DNA of 64,000 nucleotides from Phycisphaerae bacterium (GTDB lineage: Bacteria > Planctomycetota > Phycisphaerae > Sedimentisphaerales > Anaerobacaceae). Both the position numbers and the translations under genes were made by a program. Below, in pieces: positions 41,031-50,863 of the stretch (its first letter is position 1; each line of letters begins with the position of its first letter). Under the pieces are notes generated by a model. It searched no databases, was not told where the DNA came from, and worked only from the letters and a program-made list of their open reading frames with translations. The stretch lies in contig JAPLMX010000189.1 of NCBI GenBank assembly GCA_026386805.1, forward strand, positions 53,968 to 117,967. The letters run 5' to 3'.

Positions 41031-42281
41031 ATCAACGTGAGCAGACCGCCTTGGTGGTGTGCGGCGGGCATCGAGAATTCGGATCTGGCTGGGGCCGACA
41101 AGCTGGTAGCGAATGCCGCGCCAGCGGATGGTGCGCCCGACGGACGACGAGAGCATCAGGACAAACAGCACGAGGGACCAAAGCCAGCAGCCGAATACAT
41201 CGGCCGCGACGGCGGGCAGCAGTTGGGGCAAATACTCGCCCAGCACCTTGGTCATGGAGAGCTGGCGCAGCACCGCCCGCGTGAGCTGGCCCCAGAAGAA
41301 GATGATAGGCACGGCGGCATAAAGCACGACATGCTCGGCGTGGATGACCCCGGCGTAGATCGCCGCTGCGATGCCACCCCACAGGCCGGCGACGGCCCCG
41401 AGACTGCCGAAGAACCCCAGCCACCACGCGCCCGGGGCGTAGACCCGCGTAATGAGGAACTGCCGGCGGCCGAACTCATAGAGCCTTCGCCACGTCGAGG
41501 ACTCGAAGGAAGCGACTAGGCACTCGGGAACGAAGGTGATCTTCAGACCGGCTCGCTTCACCGCCCGGCTCAAGGACAGATCATCGCTGAGGGTCTGGGA
41601 CCAGATCTCCCCAATCCGGAGCCGGCGAAAATCGTCCATCCGGATAGCCATGGAGCCGCCCCAAGCCAGGTTGAAGGGGCTGTTGCCCAGGAACTGAGCG
41701 ACGGCGGCGTTGATCGCGGACAAGGCCAGAGTGGCCGGATTGTTCGCCGTCGGGACGAACCATCGGTATCCGGTCGTGGCGCCTCGCTTGGACACATACA
41801 ACGGGTGGACCAGGCAGCTTAGCCAATCCCGGTGGACGCAGACATCCGAGTCGGCAAAGGCCAGGACTTCGCTGTCCGTCGGCACTCGGTCCAGGGCGTA
41901 CAGAAGGTTGTGAATTTTTTGGCTGGAGGATTGGGACGGCCCCGCGACCAGGACCTGAATGTCGAGGGCACGCGATTTTGAGGCCAGCTCGCTCTTGAGC
42001 CCGGCCAGCTCCATGTACGCCGGGTCGGACGGGTCCTCGACCACAAAGAGCAAATGGTAATTCTCATAGTCCTGCTCGAAAAAAGAACTGAGGTTGGAGC
42101 GGAAACGGGCGTCAATGCCCTTGCACGGAACGATCAGAGCCGTGCGCGGCCGATAAGAAGAGCACTTGCCGGCGGCGAGCTTCTTCAAGGCATAGTGATA
42201 GTTGTTGATAGCCAAGTAGACCACAAGCAGTTGTACCACGATCGCCGCCCAGGCTATGGGAAAATACCAGTTCATCGACAC
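41022..42281 (-). CDS. Family 2/21 membrane glycosyltransferase (ceramide glucosyltransferase-like)
   Basis: IVPCKGIDARF, FADSDVCVHRDWL, SDDLSLSRAVKRAGLK, FESSTWRRLYEFGRRQFLITRVYAP (QxxRW-like), C-terminal TMs. Confidence 0.85.
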   Translation of the reverse strand: MSMNWYFPIAWAAIVVQLLVVYLAINNYHYALKKLAAGKCSSYRPRTALIVPCKGIDARFRSNLSSFFEQDYENYHLLFVVEDPSDPAYMELAGLKSELASKSRALDIQVLVAGPSQSSSQKIHNLLYALDRVPTDSEVLAFADSDVCVHRDWLSCLVHPLYVSKRGATTGYRWFVPTANNPATLALSAINAAVAQFLGNSPFNLAWGGSMAIRMDDFRRLRIGEIWSQTLSDDLSLSRAVKRAGLKITFVPECLVASFESSTWRRLYEFGRRQFLITRVYAPGAWWLGFFGSLGAVAGLWGGIAAAIYAGVIHAEHVVLYAAVPIIFFWGQLTRAVLRQLSMTKVLGEYLPQLLPAVAADVFGCWLWSLVLFVLMLSSSVGRTIRWRGIRYQLVGPSQIRILDARRTPPRRSAHVDLF

Positions 42282-42473
42282 TACGATAGTCGAATCGTGG
42301 CAAAAGACCAGAGTTTTTCATCGCGGAGATGTCCACACATGTGACGATAGACGCGGACACAAGCGTTGGATACCGTCTTTCTCATTGACGGATTCACGCC
42401 GGACACGTAGGGTGCCCCGTGAAGACTGGCGTCGAATTTCGAGCTTTCTTGCTCTCTGCGTGTCACGGTCGCA

Positions 42474-44756
42474 TCAATAGGGAGGATACAGTCCTTCCAT
42501 TCCCTCACCGCCGTAGCCGCCCATGTCTTCGTACAGCCCGTTCTCGTCGCCTTCCATCCCGCGACCGCCGCGGCCTCGACCGCGCATGCCGCTCTTGTTG
42601 AACGCCCGGAACGGCTGCGGCTCCTTGTGCTTCTCCGTCTGCACGTACTGATACGCCGACGCCAGGTCCTTGGGCCAGTTGCTGGCGTTGACGGGCATGT
42701 GCTCGATCCGCGTCCCGTCGTCCGTATAGAGCATGTCGTGGTACATGCGCGGACGCAGGTTCGGTGCGTTGCCCCAGTCATTGACCGGAACGAGATCGAC
42801 GAGGACCTTGCCCGTGCGATAGTCCACCATCTTCGGGACGTTCTGCTGATCGGGAGTCAGCGGCATGTAGCCCGGCGGCATCCCGCCCGGTCCCATCGGG
42901 GGACCGCCGCGCGGCCCCGTGATGCGATCGGGCCCCGCTCCCGGCGGGTATCCGTATCCGGGCCCCGTCCGGGCCCGGCTGCGCTTGTCCTCTTCCTTCT
43001 TCGGCTCCATCTCCTTGCCGATCGTTTCCCCGAGCTTCACCTGGAAATCTTGCGAACGCCAGTAGCCCAGGGAATAGCGGGCCACTTCCACCGTCGCCGT
43101 GCTCGCCTTGTCTTGGACATCCTTGGCGAACAAGTAGATCATCTTCTGGATCTCGATCGGCTGGGTCACCGGGGAGTATGGACTCCACAGGATGACCTGG
43201 TCCTTCTTACCCTTGTCCAATTCGACCAACTGGCCGGTCCCGGCCACGGGATTGAAGACCCCGAGGCGAACGCGATACTGATAAGTCTTACCCGGCTCGA
43301 CTGTGTCATCGAACACCCAGATCAGCAAAGGCTTGTCCCGCTTGGACAGGTCCTCCCGATAGGTGATCATCTCCTTCGAGAAGTCCCAGTAGACCTCATT
43401 CGTCGTGGACCTTCTCCGCATTCCCGGCTCGCCCGGCATGCCGTACAGATCGCCGTAGAGCTGGTCGGCCGGCCCGCCTCCCCGCTTTCCCGAGCGGGTG
43501 CCTCGGCCGCCCATCATCGGGTCGCCGCCCGGACCGTAAGCACCGGCCCCTCGATTCCCGCGGGCGCCGCGCTGATTGTACATGGGATCGCCTCCCATGC
43601 CGCCCTGAGCATTGGGATGCATCCGGCCGGAGCCGGGGGCCCCGCGGCCGGTGCCCTGCGTCGGACCATACAGCCCCCCCTGCTGCCCGCCCCGATTCAT
43701 GTTCTGACGGCGAGGATCCATCGTACTACTATCGTTCTGCTTGCGATCCTTCTCTTTCTCGTCCCTTCTCTTGTCGGCGTCCGTCTTTCTCTGTAAGTCC
43801 TTGAACTTGCTGTAGTAGCTGGGCGGGAACCATTCCTCTTCCGCCGAGGCAATCTGGTACGATTCCGGCTGGAGCAGCCCTGTGGCGACCTCCTCACGGT
43901 TGAACTGCATCAACCGAACGTCGAGCCCGCCCGGAGGCAGGTTGTCGATCCGCTCATATACCTTGAGCAGATCCCGGTTGGCTTCGATCCGGCTCCGCGG
44001 CAGCGGCCGCCAAGCGCTCCAGGCCCCCTCCTCCTGCAGCTCCTGCCGCTCCAATTGCACGGCCGCGAAAATCGGCTTGGCCAGGCACGGGTCCCGCCAT
44101 TCCTCCTTTTGGACGTCCACGCCCGCGAAGCTGGCCTGAAATCGGCGGTACAACTCCGCCACATCGAACTTGGCCTCCACCGTTACCAGGTCGATGTCGT
44201 TCGGCTCGACAGCGGCCTTGTCGTAGGTCATTTGCGGCGTGAGGTCCTGGAGAGGCACATAGGCGGCGGCTCGAATGTGGTTGGCGGCCACGTCCGTCAC
44301 GTCCGGAATCAGAGGCAGCCGGTACTTGCGGTCGGCGTACAGCCGATTCGGCGAGACGGACGGCGGCGTCATCGTCGCGGTGACGTCGATGAAGCTCAGC
44401 GGCGAAGCGAACAAACCGGCAAACCCCTTCGGCAGCGGCCGGCCGATAATGCCCGCGATCACGGGGTCCTTGGCGTCGATCGGCCCATCCAAGCGCCGGG
44501 CGTAGGTCTTCGAGGCTCCGCTCTTCTTCTGCTGGAGCAGCTTGGCGCGAAGCTCCTGCGCCTTCTGCTCATAGAGGTAGCGGTCGATCTGGCTCGGAGC
44601 CAGCACCTTGCCGGTCCGGTCGAGCGCCATCCCGTTGGGACTGAAGATCACACGCGTGAAGAACAGCCACACGCAAACGGCGCCCACGAGCACGAGCACG
44701 ATCTTCTCGACGTGGTTCTCGCAGAAACGCCCGATTTTTCCGATGAGGTCCTTCAT
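42474..44756 (-). CDS. Inner-membrane assembly protein with Gly/Arg/Pro/Met-rich disordered segments (third gene of pilM operon)
   Basis: single N-terminal TM (IVLVLVGAVCVWLFFTRVIF), long periplasmic region with low-complexity RG/PGG tracts. Confidence 0.6.
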   Translation of the reverse strand: MKDLIGKIGRFCENHVEKIVLVLVGAVCVWLFFTRVIFSPNGMALDRTGKVLAPSQIDRYLYEQKAQELRAKLLQQKKSGASKTYARRLDGPIDAKDPVIAGIIGRPLPKGFAGLFASPLSFIDVTATMTPPSVSPNRLYADRKYRLPLIPDVTDVAANHIRAAAYVPLQDLTPQMTYDKAAVEPNDIDLVTVEAKFDVAELYRRFQASFAGVDVQKEEWRDPCLAKPIFAAVQLERQELQEEGAWSAWRPLPRSRIEANRDLLKVYERIDNLPPGGLDVRLMQFNREEVATGLLQPESYQIASAEEEWFPPSYYSKFKDLQRKTDADKRRDEKEKDRKQNDSSTMDPRRQNMNRGGQQGGLYGPTQGTGRGAPGSGRMHPNAQGGMGGDPMYNQRGARGNRGAGAYGPGGDPMMGGRGTRSGKRGGGPADQLYGDLYGMPGEPGMRRRSTTNEVYWDFSKEMITYREDLSKRDKPLLIWVFDDTVEPGKTYQYRVRLGVFNPVAGTGQLVELDKGKKDQVILWSPYSPVTQPIEIQKMIYLFAKDVQDKASTATVEVARYSLGYWRSQDFQVKLGETIGKEMEPKKEEDKRSRARTGPGYGYPPGAGPDRITGPRGGPPMGPGGMPPGYMPLTPDQQNVPKMVDYRTGKVLVDLVPVNDWGNAPNLRPRMYHDMLYTDDGTRIEHMPVNASNWPKDLASAYQYVQTEKHKEPQPFRAFNKSGMRGRGRGGRGMEGDENGLYEDMGGYGGEGMEGLYPPY

Positions 44757-44798
44757 AGCCTATCCCACTATCGAAGTAAACTTGCCCATCTCGTCTTT

Positions 44799-46154
44799 CT
44801 ATCGCCTGGACGCCGGGGCCGCTGCGCTAGCGATGTCGTCCAGGACCACCTTCGGCTGGATCTTCCCGTAAGCCGCCTTGTTGAAGACATACTCGCAGAT
44901 CAGGTCCACGTCGACCACCTCATCCGGCCCGTACTCGTAGCCGCTGTGGTTGAAGTCCTCACGGTCGACGGGGGTGATTTGGCTCTCCAGGATACTGATC
45001 TGGTTGTGCTTGAACGTCTGCTCCGGCTGATCGCCGCGCCAGCCGCGAAACTTGTGCGTTCTCTCACTGCACAGCTCCTGCATCAGTCGCATCACGTCCG
45101 CCGCGTTGGCGATCACGTGCACCTCGAATTGCATCACATCGAGAGTCTCATTGCAGGATCGGCCGGTGCAGGGAGCGCCGCTCATCGCGCTCTTGACGGC
45201 CGCAACATAGGTCGGCGTCTGCTTGTCCTTGGCGATCACGGCCCGCCGCGAACGGCCGCCGATCGCCGACCGCCCCGACCGGGACTGCGTGAAGAGAACG
45301 CCCATCACCCGCTTGACGGGAGATCGCAAGACGCTGTCCGAGTCCTTGTTCATCTGCTCGGCCGCCGCGGTGACGTCCTCGAGAATCCAGTAAGCCATCT
45401 GCCAATACCAACAGTCGCGGATGGCTTTGTCCCAGCTCTCGAACTTCCAGTCGCTCCAGTAGGCGTAGCCGCCCAAATCGATTGCATTGACGTACACTTT
45501 GGCCGCCCTGGCCTTGTCTTCGCAGACTTTGGCGACGATTTTGCGGTCCATTTCCGTCAACATACGAAAGCTGCGTCTCTGGCCGTAGAGACCGCCGCCG
45601 GAGGCGGAGTTCGACGAGCTGGCGGCCGAGGGTCGGCTGCGGCCGCCCATGGAACGCGTGGGCGAGGCATCCAGGGCGGCGTTGATCTCCGCATCCGACG
45701 GCGACCCCCCGGCGCTGAGACGCTTGAGCATGGCCTCCACGCCCGAGACGAATTTCTGCCGGAACGGATCGAACAGCAGCGGCGAGGTCTCATTCATGTC
45801 CGGGAACAGCGTGTAGCTGAGCAGCTCGCGCTCGGTCGTCTGGAGCATCAGGTTGTCCATCGCGTTGGCGTCTTGGGCATAGGCGTTGATATAGGGCTCC
45901 AGCGCCTCGGCCTCGGCCGCCTGATCCACCTTCTTGAGCAAACCGTCGATCTCGTTGCTCGGTTTCACGCTCTGCTCGGTGATCGTCTTGCGGAGCTTGC
46001 CCGACAGGAGCGTCGTCGGAATGAACAACAGGGCCGCCACGAACACGATAACGATCGGCACCAGCAGGGCGAGGTTGTCCTTGAAGAAACTGAGCTTCTT
46101 GAAAAGGTCCACGACCTTGAGAAGGTCTTTGACATTGATTTCCGGTGATTTCAT
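44799..46154 (-). CDS. Inner-membrane assembly protein (PilN/PilO-like position)
   Basis: N-terminal TM (NLALLVPIVIVFVAALLFIP) then coiled-coil/periplasmic domain; between pilM-like and 760-aa genes. Confidence 0.55.
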   Translation of the reverse strand: MKSPEINVKDLLKVVDLFKKLSFFKDNLALLVPIVIVFVAALLFIPTTLLSGKLRKTITEQSVKPSNEIDGLLKKVDQAAEAEALEPYINAYAQDANAMDNLMLQTTERELLSYTLFPDMNETSPLLFDPFRQKFVSGVEAMLKRLSAGGSPSDAEINAALDASPTRSMGGRSRPSAASSSNSASGGGLYGQRRSFRMLTEMDRKIVAKVCEDKARAAKVYVNAIDLGGYAYWSDWKFESWDKAIRDCWYWQMAYWILEDVTAAAEQMNKDSDSVLRSPVKRVMGVLFTQSRSGRSAIGGRSRRAVIAKDKQTPTYVAAVKSAMSGAPCTGRSCNETLDVMQFEVHVIANAADVMRLMQELCSERTHKFRGWRGDQPEQTFKHNQISILESQITPVDREDFNHSGYEYGPDEVVDVDLICEYVFNKAAYGKIQPKVVLDDIASAAAPASRR

Positions 46155-46198
46155 CTGCCTACCTGCCTCTAATCGCCTGATTCCTCACAGCCTGACGC

Positions 46199-48448
46199 CT
46201 ATCTCCGCTGGGCACCCGTCGCCGCGCCGGCGCCGGCAATCGTGGTCTTCGGCGCATCCTTCCACTTCAGTTTGAATTGCAGCTTGAACCAATAGTCGTG
46301 AACGATCTTCTTCGGCTTGCCCATGTTGTCCAGCGCGGGATTGCCGTATTGGTCTTTCACTGGCTCGGCGTTGATAGTCTCTTTGGTCATGGGATCGATC
46401 AGAATCCACGTTCCGCTGCGCTGGGCCATGCTCATGGTATACGCAGCGGGGCCCGGCGCCGTGCCCGGTGCCACCGGATCGGGAATGAACTGCCACTCGC
46501 CCACGCCCATCGGGACGTCCCCGTCGGGGTCGGCCGGCCCGGTCTCCAGCTTGAAATGCTGGGCGTCCTTCATCTGCGGCCAAATCTCCAGGGGGCTGTT
46601 GACGTCCAGATGCAGGAACTGCTTGAGATTCTCCAGCCGCGTCACGAACCCCCAGTTCGCCGGTTGATCCTTGACGTTCGGCGGATCGAGCAGGTCGCCG
46701 ATTCTCTTGTACGGACTGTAGCCCTCGATCGTGACGACGAACCCGGCGTGTTTCTCCTGTGCCGCGGTCCCCCCCATCAACTGCATGTACCCCGGACCAT
46801 AGGCCGCTTCCAACTGCTTCATCATCTCATCGTCATAGCCTTCCCCTTCTTCCATCATCTGGGCGTCGCGCATCATGGCGTCCCGGCGCGTCATCGCGCT
46901 TTGCCGGAACTGGGCCTTTTCCAGGTCGTCGGAATAGAAGATCGAGACCGTGGTCAGGAAAAGCTGCTTTCGCTCCGGGCGCGGGACCTGCTTGACCCGG
47001 GCGACGTCGCCCCGCTCGAAGGCGTCGTAGAGGTCCCGCTGCTCCGGATTGGTCTTGGCATTCGGCAGCGCGGAGATGATGATCTCGTTGAGTTGCGGGA
47101 TGACCTCGCGATAGCGGAACCACTCGAAATCCTTCTGCATGCGACCCTGGAACTTGAGCTTCTGATCCTCGATGCCGGTGGTCTTCTCGATGACCGTCTT
47201 GGCATCGCTGGCCACGCGTTTGATCTTGGTTCGCGTGTCCGCGCCCTTGGCGTAGCTGGCATGATCGAGGCCGACCCGCCCCAGGCACATCAGGGACACG
47301 ACCAGCAGCATGACCGCCGCCCCGATGAAGTATTTCATCTTGCCCGCCCAGGCCATCGACCGGGCGGCGCTCTTTGGCAGCAGGTTGCTCTCGATGCGGG
47401 CCATGCCCAGCCCCTGCAGGCCGAGCCCGTACACGACGCCGAAGTCGCTCACGTTTTCGTGGAACTTGGCGGCCGAGATGCCGGGCGCCACCGCCAGCCG
47501 CTTGAACGCGTCCGGCTTCTCCACCGGAATCTGCAGTGTCTGACTGAGGTATTTGACCAGCCCGCGCAGCTTCGTGCCGCCGCCCATGGCGATCACCCGC
47601 GTGATCTTCACGTCCGGATTGCTGCTGGTATAGAACCCGAGAGACCGTTGGACCTCGCCGCTCCAGTCGGTGAACACGGCCCGCATCGCCTGGAAAATCT
47701 GCCGGGCGTACTTGCTCACCGGGGCGGTCCGCTTGAGCTTCTCGGCTTTCTCGAAGCTGAGCTTGAAAGTCTCCGCGATGGCCGTCGTGAAAGTGTTGCC
47801 GCCCATCATGATGCATCGCTGCCAGACGCCCGAGGCGGTGCACACGACCAGATCGGTGCTCTCGGCCCCGATGTTGACGATCACGGTGGCCCGTTTGTCG
47901 GAGCTGGCCAGGTCCGGCCGGTCGAACAGCAGGTAGTTGTAGAGGGCCATTGGGGCCATCTGCACGTAGCTGACCTGCAGATCTTCCCGCTCGAAGGACG
48001 CCATCGCCGAGTTGACCACCTCGTTCTTGATGGCGAACAACCCGACCTTCTTCTCCGGGCTGTTAGGGTCGCCCATCAACTGCCAGTCCCATTGAATCTC
48101 ATTCATGTCGAAGGGGATTTGCTGGGCCGCCTCGAATTTGACGATCTCCGGCAGCCGCTTGGCCTCCACCGGTGGCAGCGTCACGAACCGGGCAAAGCTG
48201 TTCTGGCTGGGCACGGAGATGATGATCGGGTCGTAGCCGAGGTCGTTGCGCTGGGCGAACTGCCGCAAGGTGATCGCGATCAGTTCCTCTTTCTCAGCGG
48301 CACTGGCCGCGCTCGCCAGGATCTTGCCGTGCGGAATGTGATCGAACCCGATCACCTGGACGGCATCCCCGACCGCCACAAGATGCAGCGCCTTGAGCGA
48401 ATTGTTGCCCAAGTCGATCGCCCAAACCGCATCCGATGCTGCTGCCAT
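46199..48448 (-). CDS. pilM: PilM-like actin-fold ATPase fused to a C-terminal TM/periplasmic (PilN-like) region
   Basis: VWAIDLGNNSLKALHL, VNIGAESTDLVV, MGGGTKLRGLVKYLSQTL; TM at MKYFIGAAVMLLVVSLMCLG. Confidence 0.88.
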   Translation of the reverse strand: MAAASDAVWAIDLGNNSLKALHLVAVGDAVQVIGFDHIPHGKILASAASAAEKEELIAITLRQFAQRNDLGYDPIIISVPSQNSFARFVTLPPVEAKRLPEIVKFEAAQQIPFDMNEIQWDWQLMGDPNSPEKKVGLFAIKNEVVNSAMASFEREDLQVSYVQMAPMALYNYLLFDRPDLASSDKRATVIVNIGAESTDLVVCTASGVWQRCIMMGGNTFTTAIAETFKLSFEKAEKLKRTAPVSKYARQIFQAMRAVFTDWSGEVQRSLGFYTSSNPDVKITRVIAMGGGTKLRGLVKYLSQTLQIPVEKPDAFKRLAVAPGISAAKFHENVSDFGVVYGLGLQGLGMARIESNLLPKSAARSMAWAGKMKYFIGAAVMLLVVSLMCLGRVGLDHASYAKGADTRTKIKRVASDAKTVIEKTTGIEDQKLKFQGRMQKDFEWFRYREVIPQLNEIIISALPNAKTNPEQRDLYDAFERGDVARVKQVPRPERKQLFLTTVSIFYSDDLEKAQFRQSAMTRRDAMMRDAQMMEEGEGYDDEMMKQLEAAYGPGYMQLMGGTAAQEKHAGFVVTIEGYSPYKRIGDLLDPPNVKDQPANWGFVTRLENLKQFLHLDVNSPLEIWPQMKDAQHFKLETGPADPDGDVPMGVGEWQFIPDPVAPGTAPGPAAYTMSMAQRSGTWILIDPMTKETINAEPVKDQYGNPALDNMGKPKKIVHDYWFKLQFKLKWKDAPKTTIAGAGAATGAQRR

Positions 48449-48611
48449 GAAAAACCTCCCGCCCTTCGGTCGGCGTAAGGGTTCCCAAACGCGACAGACC
48501 GCGCCTGGTGGGGCTCCTCACCGCGTTTCGTCGCGCTGGGGTCCCGGGTCCCACTATCGTTTCGTGCGTTGGTCTTGTAAACAGCTCACAATACGCCTAA
48601 GATTATACCAT

Positions 48612-50102
48612 ATGCTCAACACTTTCGCCATCTTATCTCTCGGCTGCAAAGTGAACCAGTATGAGAGTCAGCAGATTCGCCAGCTTCTGGAGACCTCTGG
48701 ACTGACCCAGGTTGACACTGCGCAAGCGCCGCAACTCGTTGTCGTTAATACCTGTTGCGTGACGCACACCGCCTCAGCCAAGAGCCGGCACCTGATCAAC
48801 CAGGCCCAGAAACACGGTCCTACAGCCGTCGTCATCTGCGGCTGCCTGCCCGCAGTCGAAACAGACGAACTAAAAGCCATCGGGGAGAACGTCCATGTTG
48901 TCAAGAACCGATGCGACCTCGCGGCTACCCTGCGCCGGCTGGTCCACATCGAATCCACCGCCCCAGATTCGGCTCCACCGCCCCCCGCCACTGCGGGCGT
49001 GACAGCGTTGCCGCATGAGCATCCTACGGACGCCTTCATTAGACCAGAAAGTGACTCCAAAGTCAAGTCCGAAAGAGACTTATGTCCACTCGATGACTTG
49101 CCGCCGCTCACCTCCTTTCAGAACCAAACTCGCGCTTTTCTCAAGATCCAAGATGGTTGTGACGCATTCTGCTCCTACTGTATTATACCGACGGCCCGGC
49201 CGGTTGTTCGATTCAAAAAACCTGAAGAGACCATCGCCGAAGCGGCTGCCCTGGTCTCCGCCGGCCACAAGGAAATCGTCCTAACTGGCGTCCACATAGG
49301 CTCTTACGGCCAAACAACCGCCCGGCGCCGCCAGTGGCCGACACCGGAGAACCCGCACCTGCCCGCCCTGCTGGACGAAGTCGCCCAAATCCCGGGCCTG
49401 TCCCGCATCCGCCTGAGCTCCTTAGACCCGGCGGACGTCACTCCCACCCTGCTCGACGTCTTGTGCAAACACGCAAACCTGATGCCTCACCTTCACCTCT
49501 CACTCCAGTCCGGCTCGGACCAGATCCTGCGCCGCATGGCCCGACCCTACACGGCCGATGACTTCCGCAGCAAAGTGGCCCTGATCCGAGACCGCTTGGA
49601 CCGTCCTGCCATCACGACCGATATTATCGTCGGTTTCCCAGGTGAGACGGACAACGACTTTGACCAGACCCTATCTCTGGCAAAGGAGGTCGCCTTCGCC
49701 AAGATGCACGTCTTCGTCTTCTCGTCGCGAAAAGGCACCGCCGCAGCCAAGATGCAACCCAAGGTCCCGCCAGAAGTTAAGAAAGCCCGCTCCCAAGTCC
49801 TCCGCGACCTGGACCTGACCCTTCAAAGCCAATTCCGCTCCCAATTCCTTGGCGAAACGGCCCAAGTCCTGATCGAAACCACCAACGGCCACCCCACCGG
49901 CCGGGCCGAACGGTACTTTGAAGTCGAGGTAGTTCACAGCGGTAGGGTGGGTTCTCAACCAACGCGTCCAGGGTGTGTCGGGTGGTCGAGCGCGTGGGGT
50001 AAGACCCCACCCTATTCCTATTCCCCCGGCAACATAGTCGCCGCCAGGCTGCAAGAGAACGCCGCCGACACCATCCTGGCGACACCGCTGCCGACGCCCT
50101 GA
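48612..50102 (+). CDS. tRNA methylthiotransferase, MtaB-like radical SAM protein
   Basis: LGCKVNQYESQ, VNTCCVTHTASAKSRHLI, QDGCDAFCSYCIIP, DIIVGFPGETDNDF. Confidence 0.93.
   Translation: MLNTFAILSLGCKVNQYESQQIRQLLETSGLTQVDTAQAPQLVVVNTCCVTHTASAKSRHLINQAQKHGPTAVVICGCLPAVETDELKAIGENVHVVKNRCDLAATLRRLVHIESTAPDSAPPPPATAGVTALPHEHPTDAFIRPESDSKVKSERDLCPLDDLPPLTSFQNQTRAFLKIQDGCDAFCSYCIIPTARPVVRFKKPEETIAEAAALVSAGHKEIVLTGVHIGSYGQTTARRRQWPTPENPHLPALLDEVAQIPGLSRIRLSSLDPADVTPTLLDVLCKHANLMPHLHLSLQSGSDQILRRMARPYTADDFRSKVALIRDRLDRPAITTDIIVGFPGETDNDFDQTLSLAKEVAFAKMHVFVFSSRKGTAAAKMQPKVPPEVKKARSQVLRDLDLTLQSQFRSQFLGETAQVLIETTNGHPTGRAERYFEVEVVHSGRVGSQPTRPGCVGWSSAWGKTPPYSYSPGNIVAARLQENAADTILATPLPTP
49942..50015. 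repeat. REP-related palindrome inserted near the 3' end of mtaB-like gene
   Basis: gtagggtgggttctcaaccaacgcg ... cgcgtggggtaagaccccaccctat; translates as GRVGSQPTRPGCVGWSSAWGKTPPYS. Confidence 0.85.
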
Positions 50103-50423
50103 TCTGCCCGCTCCACCAAGCCAATTACCTCCTCGACCGCCTGGTTTGTAGTGTGCCCGTAAGGGCATCGAAAGAAACGCTTCACGGCGTCACTACGAGC
50201 GGCTTTACTCCGCCCACCAGCACCACTGCCAAACCCCGCCCAATAGCCTGCCCCCGCGTAGGCGAGGGTTCCATCGGCCCCGAAGACCACGAGGATAGAT
50301 GACGGAAGACCTGCGACAGAGAATGAAGTCCTTCCAGCCTTTCTGTATTGCCAGGGTCGCCTTCTCGCCCTATAATCATGTGCGCGGTAGATCAAGGCAA
50401 GTGCGTTCGTTTTCGAGGTACGT

Positions 50424-50696
50424 ATGGTTTTCCGACGAATCACGATCGACCCGGACAAGATGGGCGGCGTCCCCTGCATTCGGGACCTGCGCATGCCGGT
50501 GGCGACGGTGGTGGCGATGGTTGCCGAGGGCATGACCCAAGACGAGATCCTCGACGCTCACCCGGATCTGAAGCGAGAGGATATCCGCGAGGCCTTGCGC
50601 TATGCCGCCGAGGCCGTCAAGGAGCGGGCCCTGCCGCTAAACCCAGAACCGACCGTTTCCTGCAAGACTTGCCAGGGATGTGGCTCAAACCGATGA
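50424..50696 (+). CDS. DUF433-domain protein (antitoxin-like)
   Basis: ITIDPDKMGGVPCIRDLRMPVATVVAMVAEGMTQDEILDAHPDLKREDIREALRYAAEAV. Confidence 0.88.
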   Translation: MVFRRITIDPDKMGGVPCIRDLRMPVATVVAMVAEGMTQDEILDAHPDLKREDIREALRYAAEAVKERALPLNPEPTVSCKTCQGCGSNR

Positions 50697-50731
50697 TGAA
50701 TCGACTGTTGATCGTAGAACGGAGCGCATAA

Positions 50732-50863
50732 ATGACCGCCGACCTCAAGAGAATCTACCGAGCCTTCGACCCCGTCCCTCTATGCGGCGAGGAAAGCGAT
50801 CTCTACGTTCCTCTTGCCGATGTGCGCGGCATCTCCGCACTGAGCCCGCTCCTGCCGAGATGA
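50732..50863 (+). CDS. 43-aa ORF resembling the N-terminus of P-loop ATPases, probably truncated
   Basis: MTADLKRIYRAFDPVPLCGEESDLYVPLADVRGISALSPLLPR*; ATGA overlap with the next ORF. Confidence 0.4.
   Translation: MTADLKRIYRAFDPVPLCGEESDLYVPLADVRGISALSPLLPR

Noticed and set aside
44055-48478. 697-aa and 733-aa plus-strand ORFs
   Set aside because: Antisense shadows of the PilM operon genes.
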